Assembly (NCBI GenBank): GCA_030268105.1
Contig: BSDZ01000003.1
Span: 3,596,001-3,660,000 of the forward strand
Direction of reading: 5' to 3'
DNA from: Volvox africanus
Lineage: Eukaryota; Chlorophyta; Chlorophyceae; Chlamydomonadales; Volvocaceae
Length of the DNA stretch: 64,000 nt
Position numbers and translations under genes: made by a program. Shown in pieces: positions 24,392 through 36,844 of the stretch; position 1 is the stretch's first letter, and every line of letters starts with the position of its first letter. The notes under the pieces were generated by a model. The model worked only from the letters and a program-made list of their open reading frames with translations, was not told the DNA's origin and searched no databases.

Positions 24392-27346
24392 ATGCGATCG
24401 TATGCCCGCAGCGACTGGGAGCGGCTGAGCGAGTACCTGGCGGCCTACGATGAGACGCGCGAGGGGGTCATTAAGAGATGCCGGGGTGGGTATGTGAGGG
24501 GCCGCCCGCATACTGCCGACCTGCATGAGTCCCATCATGGTTTCCACATCACGGTGTTAGTTATCGGAAGGGGGAGGGGGTAGTGCTTACAATGAAGTTA
24601 CTATTTGGACAAAATCAGGTCGGTAAGAACCCGGGTGGCTGAGTGGGGGAGGGGGCGGCGCGTGTGGCGAGAGCCCTAGCCCCGTTTCAGTACACGCGTG
24701 CACCCTGATCTTAAGGGGCGGGGTTCGGTAGCTCCCTAAATAGGCAGCGGAAGGGCGCTCTGGTAAGGCTTGGGACAGCATCGCAATGTGAGCCCGTCAG
24801 TCCGCGCTGTGAACACAATTTAAAATATTTAAGGATATTAATGATAAAGATAATAATGATAAGATATTAATAATAAAGATAATTTAAGATAATGATTAAG
24901 ATAACCGGACCTCCTGCTCTCGCCCGCACCCAGATTTGTTTCATTCGTCTTCCTCCTCAAATACCCCCACTTTCTTTCCGCAGATGTCCAGAAGCTGGCT
25001 AAGCAGGCCGTCTACTCGCTCCATCGGGGAGATGTGCAGGGGGCCGCCAAGCAGCTAGCGAGAGCAGGTAGGGCCTGCCGTGGCCTCCGTCCAACGGGGT
25101 AAGCAAGGGCCCAGTATAGTGGAAAGGTATCAGGTAATGGAGGGCATTCCGCGTGGGAGGGTGCTGCGTAGAATTGGCACTATTGCCCGCTTCACAGCTC
25201 CCCCCCCCGAGGAGCTCGGGGGATTTGGCACTGCGTGCTGCGGCTGTGTGTCGTTTTATGTTGCTTTCGACGTTTCTTGTGACTATCTCGCAGCGGGCAC
25301 CACTCCTTGCCATAATGCAGGGTGTCGTGTACGAAGCTGCATCGCTGGCGTCACACCCTACCTCCGATTTACACTTCATTGCTGCCGCGCGACCAGCACG
25401 TGCGGAAAGTGAAAGCACTCCCTCTCTCCTGTCTTACCTCTGTCAGCAACTTGAACAAACCCCCTGATACACAGTCCTCCCCAAGCTCGCTCGCGTTATG
25501 CTTGTTTGAGAACCCCTCCCCAACTCCCCCGCCGCAACCAAGAGGCGATTGCGGGGGAGATCTCGCCCTCCATAGCCAAGTTCCCGGCATTGCGGTCTGG
25601 GTCCTTCGCGGCGGCCATTGAGGAGGTGAGTCGTCTGGACGGAATTACTTTCATCGAGGTTTGCGGAGGATGAAGGACGGAGGAAAGGGGGAGGGGGACT
25701 GGCCCCGCGGGCCCTAGCCTTTGCTCCTTACCACGCGGTGGGTATCTGGCTTCATTATGATGCGAGGGCGTTCAGAAAAAGAAACAGAACGAGAAAGAAA
25801 AAGAAACAGAGGGAGATTAGGTCCACGGGTGCTGATTATTAACACCTTTCATGTGGACCTGGAGCTGGGCTTGATGCCTCTTGCCTCTTTCGGGCATCGC
25901 TGTCTCTTGCATGAATGCGCTAGATTAGCAGCAATCTAATTATCCTCACTGTTATGCACTGATCATGGTGTTCGTGTTAACCTATGATACATCCGTCCGC
26001 CAGTATGTGGAGGCGCGCGCGTTCGCTTGCTTCCTGGCGGAGGGCCGCCTGATTCGCTCGGACGAGTTGCCGCTAGCGGAGCCGGAGGAGTGAGTGAGGA
26101 GTGGGCACAGGGGTGGGCTACAAGTGTCTCGTCACTCGTGCTGCAAGCTAAGGGGTCGGGAGGGAAAGTGGATCCCGCCCTCCACCTCTTCGATTGCGCC
26201 TCTTCCCCCACACAGTGCCCCATTCCCCGATACGTACGGCGCAGCCAGCAAAGAAACGAGATGAACGGGGCATCGCCGAACAACCCAGCTGCAGCGCCGG
26301 TCTACGCAGCTGTCCACATGCAGATTGACACGCACCTGGCATAACCCCTAGCTGAAGATCGCTTCTAGTCATACTTACACTGCGGAGATGAGACAGGCAG
26401 TGAAGAAGCAGCGTAAGGAAAGATGATGAGGACAGCTTAGGCAAAAGCAATCCACACCTGGTTTCTCCACGTCCTCTCCGACTTTGTCGGGTTCCCCTTC
26501 TTCAGGTTCCTCGGAGGTGTTTTGGACTTCACCGGGGAACTGGGCCGCTATGCCGTCGCGCGAGCTACTGTACGGGACAGGGCAGCCGTACAGCTCTGCC
26601 GGGATCTGGTCGACGCACTGATGGGCCGCTTCCTGCAGGTGACGTTATGCGTGCAAGAGAGGGGGAAGGAGGGGGACGGCGAATACACGAGACTTGATGC
26701 TAATGTGGAGAAGCTGCTAAATAGAGAAGGGGAGAGAGGTGTGAAGGGCGTCGTGGCTGTATCGCAATAAACGCACGGAGTCGCCTGCCTCTTTACCGCC
26801 ATGGTCGCAATCTTAAACACTGATGACACCAGTTTCCAAACACACATCGATGGGTCCCTTGTCTTCCCTCCCCTGCCCCCTTTCTCACGAGGCCTACCTG
26901 ACAACATTACACGGGTCGTAGTTTGACCTCCGTAATGGTTTCTTGCGGAAGAAATACGACAGCCTAAAGTACACGTTGAAGAAGATGGAGGTGAAAACGT
27001 CGGGCGGGGCCCGAAAATGGTGACAGCCCCAGGGACAGGGAGGATGTGTGTATGATGCATGCATGTGCGTGTATGTGTGTGTTTCTATGCTTGTGCTTTT
27101 GCATGTGCTTTTGTGTGCGTGCGTCTGTACGTGTCTGTATGTGCAATTGCATGTGCTGGCGGGTTGTTGGGAGGGGAGGAAGCTGTAGGAGTCTTCAGAA
27201 GAATCGGAACTCAGGACGCACCAGAATTCCACCGGCTCATACTGCACCCCTATTGAACCGCCTTTCTGTCCCACCAGGGTACGCTATATGAGCTGGCACT
27301 GACGGAGGGACTTGGGCTCAAGATCAGCAGTGAGGACGCCCGGGTG
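24392..27346 (+). CDS. Translin-family RNA/DNA-binding protein, 3' end unresolved
   Basis: Predicted exons: 24392-24485, 24984-25067, 25543-25625, 26004-26089, 26506-26638, 26922-26990 and 27278-27346; together 618 nt (206 codons), all junctions in phase. The product follows the translin order: YDETREGVIKRCRDVQKLAKQ, AVYSLHRGD, a helix ending EYVEARAFACFLAEGRLI, GGVLDFTGELGRYAVARAT, and FDLRNGFLRKKYDSLKY. Translin forms ring-like octamers that bind single-stranded nucleic acids and, with TRAX, makes the C3PO ribonuclease that removes passenger strands in RNA silencing. I see the translin-type partner here; whether it is translin or TRAX needs a family tree. The start at 24392 is the nearest in-frame ATG and an upstream exon is possible. 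The last exon or exons after 27346 could not be fixed; an acidic stretch EGEEEDM before a stop at about 27700 is one candidate. Confidence 0.82.
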
Positions 27347-30300
27347 GTGAGTTTAAGGTTGTCAGCTATCCCTCCGTCCGCAGGTTAAAGGATATTTTTT
27401 GTGTCGCTCACTTGCTGCTAATTTGCTCCGTCTTAGCTGATTGGTGTGTATAGGTCACACAACATACATCTATTACAAAAACGGACCTATATACACAAAT
27501 ATAAATGTATATGTAATATATATGTAAATATATACACAAATATATTCCACCATTTCTCACAGACAACAATCGTCCCCTGCGTGCTTCTTGCCCTGCCTGG
27601 CCTACATACATATTGCTTTGTTGTCGCCTGGCCGGGGGATGCTTTGTGATGAAGGAGCTCCCGACGGCTGTGGGCGAGGGTGAAGAGGAGGACATGTGAC
27701 CCCATGTGACTCCCTTCCGCCTGCAATAATCAAATTACCTGCTGGCCGGTCTGCGTGGCTGGGTGATTTAATACGCAGGAGCGGTGTTGTGTCTCTGTTA
27801 TGTCCACGTAAGCAAAGGCCGGATCGGAAGACGACCATACACGACACATCCTGGACACTAACCGTAGATACCCCAGGATACTAAAAGCGGCGTCGGTGCC
27901 CTTGCAGACCCCAATATCCCTTGGAGGCATGAATGCGGGAGTTGAAAATTTGTATGAACGAATGGCCCGGCATCTGCCGTTGAGGCCTTCCAGATGTCAG
28001 CTGCTCATTAGCTGGTTAAGTTGTTTGAGTGCCCCAAGTGTGCCTGTTCGCGTATATTGGTTCATAGGCTTTCCACCCTGTAGCGGCAGAAGGCGGGGGC
28101 ATATATTGCTAGAGGGCATTATTGCCAAGTAGTATTCCATGGCCAAAAAACTACTTGGTGCACGCATGCACCGATGTTTTGCTCATGGATGTTGAAATGA
28201 TGAATCCAGGGGGGATGTTTCTTACTTATGGCATGCCTCTTCTCCAGTGGTTTGATTATTTGAAACAGTTCCAATCGTCAAACAGAATGTGATGTGCAGA
28301 AACGTCGGCTCTGCTTCCGAACTGTTTGGGTTATAGCTTGGCTGGGTGGGAGTGGCTGGAGTGTTGTACTGGTGAAGCGTGTCAGGTCTGGGTGGATGGG
28401 TGTGGGTGTGAGTGGTTGTGTGGCCAGTGTCCGTGGCAGAGTGATATGACGTAGAGCAATGAGATGACGATTATTTATTATCAATGCGTGCATGCTAGGA
28501 TCAGCCAAATCAAGGGTGGTGTGGAAAAACAGCGGTTATCACTTGGGCCACAGTCGTGCACTCCATCATCTAGCCTCCACCTACACAACAGCCATTCACA
28601 TCTGCTGGTGTACCTGCCTGATTTGCATTCTTCTTTGAGTCGTACGTCTACATGATCATCATAAGCATAAGATGACACAATATCGCCAGGCCATGCATGT
28701 CCCACACTTACCTTCTTAACTATCACTACAAGAATCCGGGGTTGCATGCAGTCTCGCCCCCCTCACCCACTCCCCTCAGTCCTCAGAACGCCCAGACATG
28801 TATGTGTGTGGTTAGGGATAGAGAGGGGGGCTTTGCTTCACCCGTGGCCACTACCTGGCAGTCCCTACCTTCCCCTGTGCCTATTTTGGGCACCCTCATC
28901 CGTTCACCCCTAGGGATGTTGACTGCTCCGAAACCAGTGATTTTCCCGGGTGGAACCTGCCGGATCAACGGCGGCCTCAACTCCACTCCTGATCGGCTCG
29001 CAAGTCACTATAACCGGGGTCCCCACCGAACATCGACTTTGGGGCCACATACACCCTCAACCAGTGGAGGGGTTTCTATCCCGCTCTCAGTCAGGACCGA
29101 TCCTGGAATTTCCAGGGACACAGTGTCGTGCTTTACCGGTTGTGTTTCGACATATATGCATGTTTGTATAAAAGGTGACCATGAATATATATGGTGTATA
29201 TTTACCCCTCCACTTCTCCCAACACACATACACACAGCCTACTAATGCATGTCTTTGCCTTTGCCTCAAACCATAAACCTGTAGTATACATAGTACATGA
29301 AATTCCCCTATCCTTAAGTGGGCTCTCGACATCGCGTGGTGTGTCACTATCGCCCCCTGCCTTTTTTCCCGGGTTTTCGTCGTGCTGGCGGTTGTGGATG
29401 CACTGTTGGTTTCAGCGGGACCAAGTACACAGCAGCATGTGGTTCTGCCACCATCCCCTGCAGCTAGAGACCACCGGCCCACCAACAGGTTACAATTCGT
29501 TTCGAAGTACGGTAGCCTTGCAGAGATGTGTGGGCGGGCTTGTACGGCTTTGGATCTGTCTGTCTGTCCAACGAACGAAGCTCGCTTCCGACTTCATGCA
29601 CATCTTGGTTTGAAAACGACCTGCGGTACCGGTCTTATCTGTTCTCGCTCCTCTTGTAAGGACGAAACTTTTCGTCGACCCGGCATGGACGTGTTGTACG
29701 CGTTGGCTTCAGAATAGAGCAGCACAAGGCGCTTGATGCGCGTTTAACAAAATTAGGTCAGCACAATAGTGACCTTGCATGATGCGCGATGTGGTTATGT
29801 ATTTTATTGTCCTATTATTCTTACAAATTATGGTTTATTATAATGGTTTCTTGTGATGGCATATTATGATGGTTTATTAATTTTGCAGAACAATCTGTCC
29901 AAAGAGAATGTTTCGGTACGACAAGTGCATCACTCCTGCCTATCGACGTCAGCACAGAGGGAAGCACACGCCAAGCTATAGACACCGCGCCCCCTGATCG
30001 CTCCCATCAACGTTTCCAACAAGCAAGACTAAAAATCTTTATCAACAAATTTCAGGCTTTTTTTCAGAACGACGCAATTTAAGCTGAGCGATGCAATACC
30101 TGGCGGAAAAGGTAGGAGGTGTACCTGGCTGGGTTGGGGGTGCGGCGCGTGTCCCGCCCGGCGCTTAGAGCCGCGAATTGTTGTTGTGATAACTCGTTTG
30201 TGCACTTCGGAATGGAAGGTCTCAAAGAGAGTAGGCTCCGCTGTTTGAGATCGTCTTTGGGATCGGGTGCTGGGACGCAGATGGAGTGCGTGTGACAAGC

Positions 30301-30736
30301 AAATGAATGACCACCAGACCAGGCCTTCCATTCGTAATCTGATCTGACGAGCTTCTTGTCGTTCTTTATGCCACAAATCAAGTCCAGCAAGTCCAGCCCA
30401 GCGTGCGCGGAACGTTCGTAACCGACCCACGGGTCGCTGCTGTGTCCTTATCTTCCCATCTTCCCATCTTCTTCATGCTGTGTCACCACTGCGCCTTCCG
30501 TATTTCACACATGAGTCCGTCAATACCCAATTAAGTGAAAAACGTCAATTGATTGAAGGTTTCGGAGTTCATCATGTTCGTCGACTTCATGAGCTCTCTA
30601 TTCGATGCTGCTCATGCGGCTGCTAGAACGCGGTCTCATTCTCTATGCGTCCGTCAATCTCTCATGCACCTCACCTTACCTCCTTACCCCACCTGCTCCT
30701 GCGCGTCGCCCCCGGGCACCACTACGGCGGCAGACA
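27347..30736. other. Intergenic, with possible end of the translin gene at the left
   Basis: Apart from a possible terminal translin exon near 27650-27700, nothing was recognised. There are TG/CA-rich simple repeats and an AT-rich patch at 27480-27545, and the promoter of the following locus should lie at the right end. Confidence 0.45.
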
Positions 30737-33700
30737 CGTCAGGCTCTGGGCCTGGGCGATCGAGACTTCCGGCCCACCTCCCTGGAGGCCGAGCACCGCG
30801 CCGTACATGACGTCAATGTGTACGGCCACCAGCTGCATACCTTGGAGCGCGCCGTAGCCAAATGGGCCGCGTCTACGGACGGTAAGAAAGATCCTGGGGC
30901 GCACTAACCAAGCGAGCTGCTTCATGTTGGTGATAAATGGGCCCTATGGGTTGCTGAATTGTGTGAGGGGCCGCCTCGGCTCTGTGCGATATCGGCACCC
31001 GCCAGCAAGCCCCTCGCGGGTCCGACCGGGGCGGGCTGAGACGGGTTTTAGGGTTTAGGGTTTAGGGTTTAGCCTCCGCTCGCCAATGCTGGCTAACGGC
31101 CTCCCGCTGCGGAGTCCCTGCCCCGCCAGGAAGAGGGTTTATGAAAACCACCCACCCCTTCTCCCAACCTCTCCGTGACCTCTTTGACCAGCGCCCTGGT
31201 GTCATGACTTCGTGCCGTCCCTTAAACACATACAGCGCCGTTACGTCAGTGGCTTTGAGTTAAACCGTTGTCTTAATAAGCGCAGTAAGGCGCAAAAGTA
31301 TGATAGTGCGCTATTACGTCGTGACACTAGGTTTTCATCGCATCCACGGCGTTTCCCCCCCTCCAGACTGACGGCCAGTTCTATAACCACACGGTGGTGG
31401 TGATTACACCTTCTCCCCCCTCATCCTGCGCCTCTTTGTATGACCACGGGCCCCTATGGCCTATCTGCTCTATCCCTGTCGCACATAGTACCCAACAACC
31501 CTTGCTTCCCATCTCACTTATCCTCCGAATTAAACATCCCTTCTTTCCGTATGCCTGCGCCTTGGCGACTAGCTTGTTTCCACTTTTCCTGCTTTGGACG
31601 ATAGCTAACCATCATCCGACCCTCACGCTGGTTAGTCCTCGTTACTTCAGTATCAGCATCAGGATTCGTTTTGTTCGGCTTCTCCCTCATCCACAGATGT
31701 TCTCTGCAGCGCGGGGCACTTCCTCGCGGATGCCCCTCGCCCCCGCCACTTTGCTCAGCTCGACACGTGCGACCCCGCCACCATGACCGCCGCGCCTCCG
31801 GAGCTGCCGCCCCAATTCAGCCACCTGAACCAGCCCTCGCTGCTGCGGCGGCTGGCGGCGGGAACCCGTCTTGCGGTCGGTGACATCCTGCGACTGGGGC
31901 TGGAGGACCCCATCGCGGTGTGGCTGGCGGCAATGGAGGCGGCGAAGGTGTGTGTTTTGTGTGGGTGTTTCGTGTAGGTGTTGTGTGGGTGTGTGTATGT
32001 GTGTGTTTGAGTTGGAGGGGGGAGAAATGGGGACAAGCGGACAAGTAGTACTTTACCGCTGTGACATACCCCACCAAAGTAAATGCCGACGTCTCCCTCC
32101 CTCCCTCCCTCCCTCCCTCCCTCCCTCCCTCCCTCCCTCCCTCCCTCCCTCCCTCCCTCCCTCCCTCCCTCCCTCCCTCCCTCCCTCCCTCCCTCCCTCC
32201 CTCCCTCCCTCCCTCCCTCCCTCCCTCCCTCCCTCCCTCCCTCCCTCCCTCCCTCCCTCCCTCCCTCCCTCCCTCCCTCCCTCCCTCCCTCCCTCCCTCC
32301 CTCCCTCCCTCCCTCCCTCCCTCCCTCCCTCCCTCCCTCCCTCCCTCCCTCCCTCCCTCCCTCCCTCCCTCCCTCCCTCCCTCCCTCCCTCCCTCCCTCC
32401 CTCCCTCCCTCCCTCCCTCGCACACACACGCCCTCAGGAGCGTTTGTCTGGTTTGGAGCACATGCGTATCCGGTACGATGCCGCGCGCCGCGCCCTTCAC
32501 AACGCTTCCCGCGCGCCAGAGGCAGACGAGCTGGGCACCCCGGCCCACCTGCTGCTGATTCAGCTCGAGCAGGAGCACGAACGTGAGTGGCGAGGCGGGC
32601 GGCAGGTCGGAGGTGGGGTTGGGTCTGGGATTGGAAGTGAGCGACTGCCGCCCCGACACAGGAGGTTGGGCACAGGAGGTTGTAGGCTTGGTATCACCTA
32701 CCCTTAGACATGCCGTACGCAAGTAGAAGCTATGTTAGAGGCACTGCGGTAGCTATATTCTCATGAAAAATTAAACTGGTGAAGGCAAAGAGGATGTAAA
32801 CTTCCTAAAAAACAAATCTGGTAAGCCAGGCTGGACCTAGCGGATCTGTGCGCGGTTTCTTCCCCATCTCCCACCGGGATGCTCGCTGCCTTGTCAACCT
32901 CCTGTTTCAGCATCAAAGACGTTGCCCTTATCATAAGGTCCTTATCACAAGGTCCTATTTCTTATTCCGCGTCTGCCCCCTCCCCTCCCTTCCCCTTCAT
33001 GTGTGTTTTTCCGGTCGCAGCTGTCATGTCGGAATTCCGTGACGCCCAGGAGGCCCTGGATCGCCACCTGACCTGGCTGGTGGACGGGGCGGCCAGGCTC
33101 AAGGCGGCGGTCGTGGCGGCGCTGCAGGCGGTCAACACGGCGGCGCTGCGGGGGGCGCTGATGCCGCCGGAGGGGCTGCTGCGGGACTTCCCTCGCGACC
33201 TCCTGGTGGGCATGGGGGGGAGGGGTGGGGGGCCGGCGCCCTGTAAGGTGCGAACTCTAATGCGTGTGTGCGTATATATATGTGTATCTGTGTGTTGGGG
33301 AAAAGAGGGAACACGGGACTCGGGGATGTGGCCGTACTCCTTTTGATGGATGTAGCGGACGCAGGAGTGTACTTACACAATGTACGAATCTCCGTGCTCC
33401 GTGAAGGATGTACGATCTAAGTATTGTCATGAACGGTATTGTGGTATTTATGACGCTGCAGGAGCGGCCAGAGACGCTGCTTGCAGGCGCTGCAGCCCCC
33501 GCCGGCCCCGCCGCCGCTACCGCTGCCGGCACTGCCGCTGCCGTGACGGAAGCGGCGGTGGAAGCCGCAACTAGTGCCGCCATCACGGCGTCTGGCCTGG
33601 ACGTGCCGCCCCCCCAGCTGGTGATGCTGGGACCTGACGTGACTGGGCGTGGGGCTGCCGGCGGCACCACTGACGTGGTGATGCTGGTGCCGCCGGGTAC

Positions 33701-34112
33701 GGTCGGTGTGGCGACAGAAGCTGCCGTACAGGCGGCAGCATCTGTGAGTCGGGCTGCGGCGGAAGTTACGGCGCTGACCGCGCCCAGGTTTTTGAGGGAG
33801 CATGAGAGGATGGAAGAGGTAAGAGCGGATGAGGTATCGGCAGCAAAGGGAGGGGAGGGAGGGGAGGGGAGGATACCACGAATACGACCAAAGGCCCAGA
33901 GGACATTGTTCGTGCGACCCCCCCCCACGTGGATCCTGCCCCCGCCCTCCACCCTCCACCCTCGGCCCCAGCGCCTGCTCCAGGCCTCCAGCACGGGGGG
34001 GCCAGCTGCCGCCCGCCTCTACAAGCTCGTCACTCGGCCCGACCGGAGGGCGGCGGTGCGGGCGGCGTGGAGGTCGCTTGTGCAGATGGCCATGTACGCC
34101 GAGAGACATAAG
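30737..34112 (+). CDS. BAR-domain-like helical protein, N-terminal exons
   Basis: Predicted exons: about 30737-30881, 31697-31947, 32438-32582, 33021-33205 (or to 33247), 33462-33818 and 33972-34112, all phase-compatible. The product is strongly helical: a first helix with GHQLHTLERAVAKW, then GHFLADAPRPRHFAQLDTCD, then LGLEDPIAVWLAAMEAAKERL running into LEHMRIRYDAARRAL, then FRDAQEALDRHLTWLV. Long amphipathic helices with DPI..WL..ME..K.RL and R..YDAARR resemble BAR/arfaptin-type membrane-curving domains; this is an inference from pattern only. Next comes an Ala/Val-rich insert and RAAWRSLVQMAMYAERHK. The start is unresolved, as is the link to downstream coding stretches. The exon ending at 34112 is followed by GCACGT, a possible further GC donor. 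Confidence 0.5.
31043..31072. repeat. Interstitial telomeric repeat (TTTAGGG type)
   Basis: About three and a half units of plant-type telomere repeat, the first with an extra T, lie inside the intron 30882-31696 of the BAR-like gene. It is far too short to be a chromosome end; it looks like a break-repair scar or chance capture. It supports a green-lineage (or alveolate) host. Confidence 0.8.
32093..32419. repeat. Perfect (CCCT)n tract, about 82 units, intronic
   Basis: A 327-bp uninterrupted tetranucleotide tract lies in intron 31948-32437, ending 18 nt before the acceptor CAG. On the transcript strand it is an extreme polypyrimidine tract; on the other strand it is GGGA repeats that could form G-quadruplexes. 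All apparent long PPSL- or GREG-type frames here are artefacts of the repeat. Confidence 0.97.
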
Positions 34113-34385
34113 GCACGTACGGTGCTAAAGAAGATGCCGTTGTACGGCTGACGTAACTCCTCTGCGACATCTTATGGCGCACAGCTCTATAAGCCCGGGG
34201 GGTTCTCCCTGCTGTCTCTGGAATGAATCTATGCATGTCGGTCTGCCTGTCTTTTAGGTTATCTGTTTCGTGTGTGTAGATATCCAGCGGTAAGGGCCGC
34301 AGTACCGTGCTGTACATACATATGCTGTACATGTATTATATATACCGTGTGTCCACCGCGCCACTCACTCCCTCTCCTCCCCCCC

Positions 34386-36415
34386 CCACCTCCCAAATGA
34401 TCTCGCGCGGCGCTGGTTCCCCCGCGGGTTCACGTCGGGCCGGTGCGACATGCTGTACATCCCTGCTACCAACACATACACTGGGTTATTGGTAATGAAC
34501 TGGCGTACGGCGGCCATCCGGGGTAACAATCTGCTGCTTTCTGAGAAGTCGCTGGCCCAACACGCCAAGGAGCAGATGCAGGATGTGAGGGAGCGCGCGG
34601 GACTGTCCGGTGGCTTCCTAATGCGCGCAGAGGCGGCGCCCGAGTACGCCCTGGCGGGTATGTATCGTACGGTCATGTAATAGTACTGCCGTACATTACG
34701 GCATGTGAACTGGCTTCCTGACATTGATGTACTATTTCGGCCGGGTCGGGCAGCACCGTTTAGATGTGTGTGTATGTTCCCCCTCGTTCTCCCCCCCTCC
34801 CCCCAAAAGGGCGACGCCGGGTACCTGGCGGCGGTCCGTTGCAGTTTTTGTGGGATACGCTGTTGGGGCCACCGGCTCCGGAGCCACAGCCGTACAGGCC
34901 CTCAGCAGCTACTGCCACTGCTGCCGCGGGGGCCTCCACGGCCGCCACGCATACCCTGACTGCTCAGGAACCATACTACGCCGCCGCTGCCGGGCAACAG
35001 ATGGGGGAAGTAGCGACTCACGGGCCGGGCGAGACACCCAGGACGGCGCTCTTCTCCCCCCAAGATACTGGCGTGGGGTGCTTCATCAGCGACGACACGG
35101 TGGCGGGGCCGCTGGGGGGCGAGCAGGCGGCGGCGGCGGCTGGGCTCGGAGGTGAGGGGGTGGTCGACCGCGGCGGGCGCGGCGGTGCTGCCAGTGCGGG
35201 CGGGTTTGCGGAGGCACGAGTCACACTGGGTGAGTCAACACAACAGCGGGAGTAGGTGGAGGGGGTTGGGGAGGGAGCTGCCGGTGCAGAGTAGAGATTG
35301 ATTTTTATGGACGCAGGTGGAGGGCCGCGTTGTGGACTTCGTTATTCCGCCCTCATAGAGGCCCTCTTCCTGATTGTGTTGTGTCAGCCGCCAGCCTTAC
35401 GAGAAAGGAAGGGAGGGCGGTGGAAGGGGGAGGACGATGACAACTCGAGAAGGACCCGATGGCGGTGGGGGATAACGTGGTGCTGTAACCGTTGGGAGTA
35501 CGACTATTTCGACTATTTTCCGAAACCTGGCGGTTGTACGGCTGCGAGGGGGAGCTATGAACCTGCCCGCGGTCGTCAGGGAGCAGGTGGTGGTAGTAGC
35601 GACCCGTGGGCCAGCGACCTAATACGGCAACACCGGCGCCGTAGGTTGTACAGCGTCGGGTGGTCCGTCCAGCTTTGCGGTTGACACACTTCTGGAACCG
35701 GAGCGCGGCCCGGGTGGGTGGGTGCGTGGGTGGAGGATGTCGTACAATCACTGCATCCACGATAAGGCCCTGGGGGAGGCCACCTCTCCGCTTGGGTGGG
35801 AGATATGGGCTGCCTGTGTGCTGGCTGCTGGGACCGGTCCTGCGTCTGGGCAGGGGCATAACCCCACGAGGTCGTGCGAGTCTTCTTAAGACCTCCCGGA
35901 TTAAACATACAGGTCCCTCGTATAGGTCCCCTGGCGTACTGCAATACAATACACGTTCTGAAAACTTGTCAGCTTTCAGTAAATCATATCTTGTTTAAGA
36001 ATGAAACCCAAGAAAAAAAATGAAAATTTGTTTAATGGACATGACTGACAAAATGATATGGTGTTATGGTCGTGGTGATTACGGCGGTGTTGGGGAGGAG
36101 AGAGAAAAACCTTCTCGTCGCCAAGGCTGCGGTGTTTCCCCCCCAACGTCTTCTTTTCGCCCGGGCGCAGGCTCTTACGCGCCAACGCCACAGCCGGTGG
36201 CCGGACCTACCTTTACTGCACACGCTGTCGTACCAGCAATGTCGTACGCACAGCCTGTCGAGCCGCAGCTCCAGAGCTCCGCCAAGACTGCGAGCGGCCT
36301 CGCGGCCCCGGTGCCCGTACCTGTGGACACGTACGGGGGTACGTCCTACCCTGACCTGATGTCGGTGGTGGCCTCCCCGCCGGTAGCCCCCGTAATGGGT
36401 GCGGTTACTCACTGA
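34386..36415 (+). CDS. Further coding stretches of the BAR-like locus (model unresolved)
   Basis: Three stretches look coding. The first (about 34392-34670) reads NDLARRWFPRGFTSGRCDML, then YIPATNTYTGLLVMNWRTAA and EKSLAQHAKEQMQDVRERAG, a globular-looking sequence I do not recognise. The second (about 34808-35229) begins LQFLWDTLLGPPAPEPQPY and becomes Ala/Gly-rich, ending at a GTGAGT donor. The third (about 36165-36415) is Pro/Val/Ala-rich and ends in TGA. They follow the BAR-like exons on the same strand and share their composition, so I infer one locus, but splice links were not proven. The third could be an alternative terminal exon or chance. Confidence 0.4.
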
Positions 36416-36844
36416 GGCTGATGGACAAAGAGAAATGTTGAGATGAGCGATATATGTACGAATGAGATGAGGAGGAGAAAGAAAGAAGTAATACCGCGAG
36501 GGAGAGGGCGGGGCGCTTTCCTTTCTAACAACAAAGATGGTTATGTGGTGACTACTAGTTGTGGGATAATCAACACGTTTTCCTTAAAAGGGACCAGCAG
36601 TAAGGTTTAGCCTCGTCGCTGAGACGCGAGCTGATGTCGAGGTCAAGCGTTCATCCACCTGCCGTAACGGCTTGCTGTAAGAATTCAAGAGTCAAGGGTC
36701 AAGGGGACGGGGGGGAAATGTCTGTCGTATGGCATTCCGGCACTGAACTGTATTGCACACACACATATCCATATCCATATACGTATACGTATACATATAC
36801 AACTATTTGATATTGAACCGGACTTTGGATATGCAGCTGGCACG

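Noticed and set aside
28696..29717. Overlapping open frames of 110-180 codons near 28.7-29.7 kb
   Set aside because: They overlap on both strands, lack any recognisable motif and show no consistent splice pattern.
31755..32722. Long GREG- and PPSL-repeat frames on both strands
   Set aside because: Artefacts of the (CCCT)n tract; all frames are open in such a repeat.
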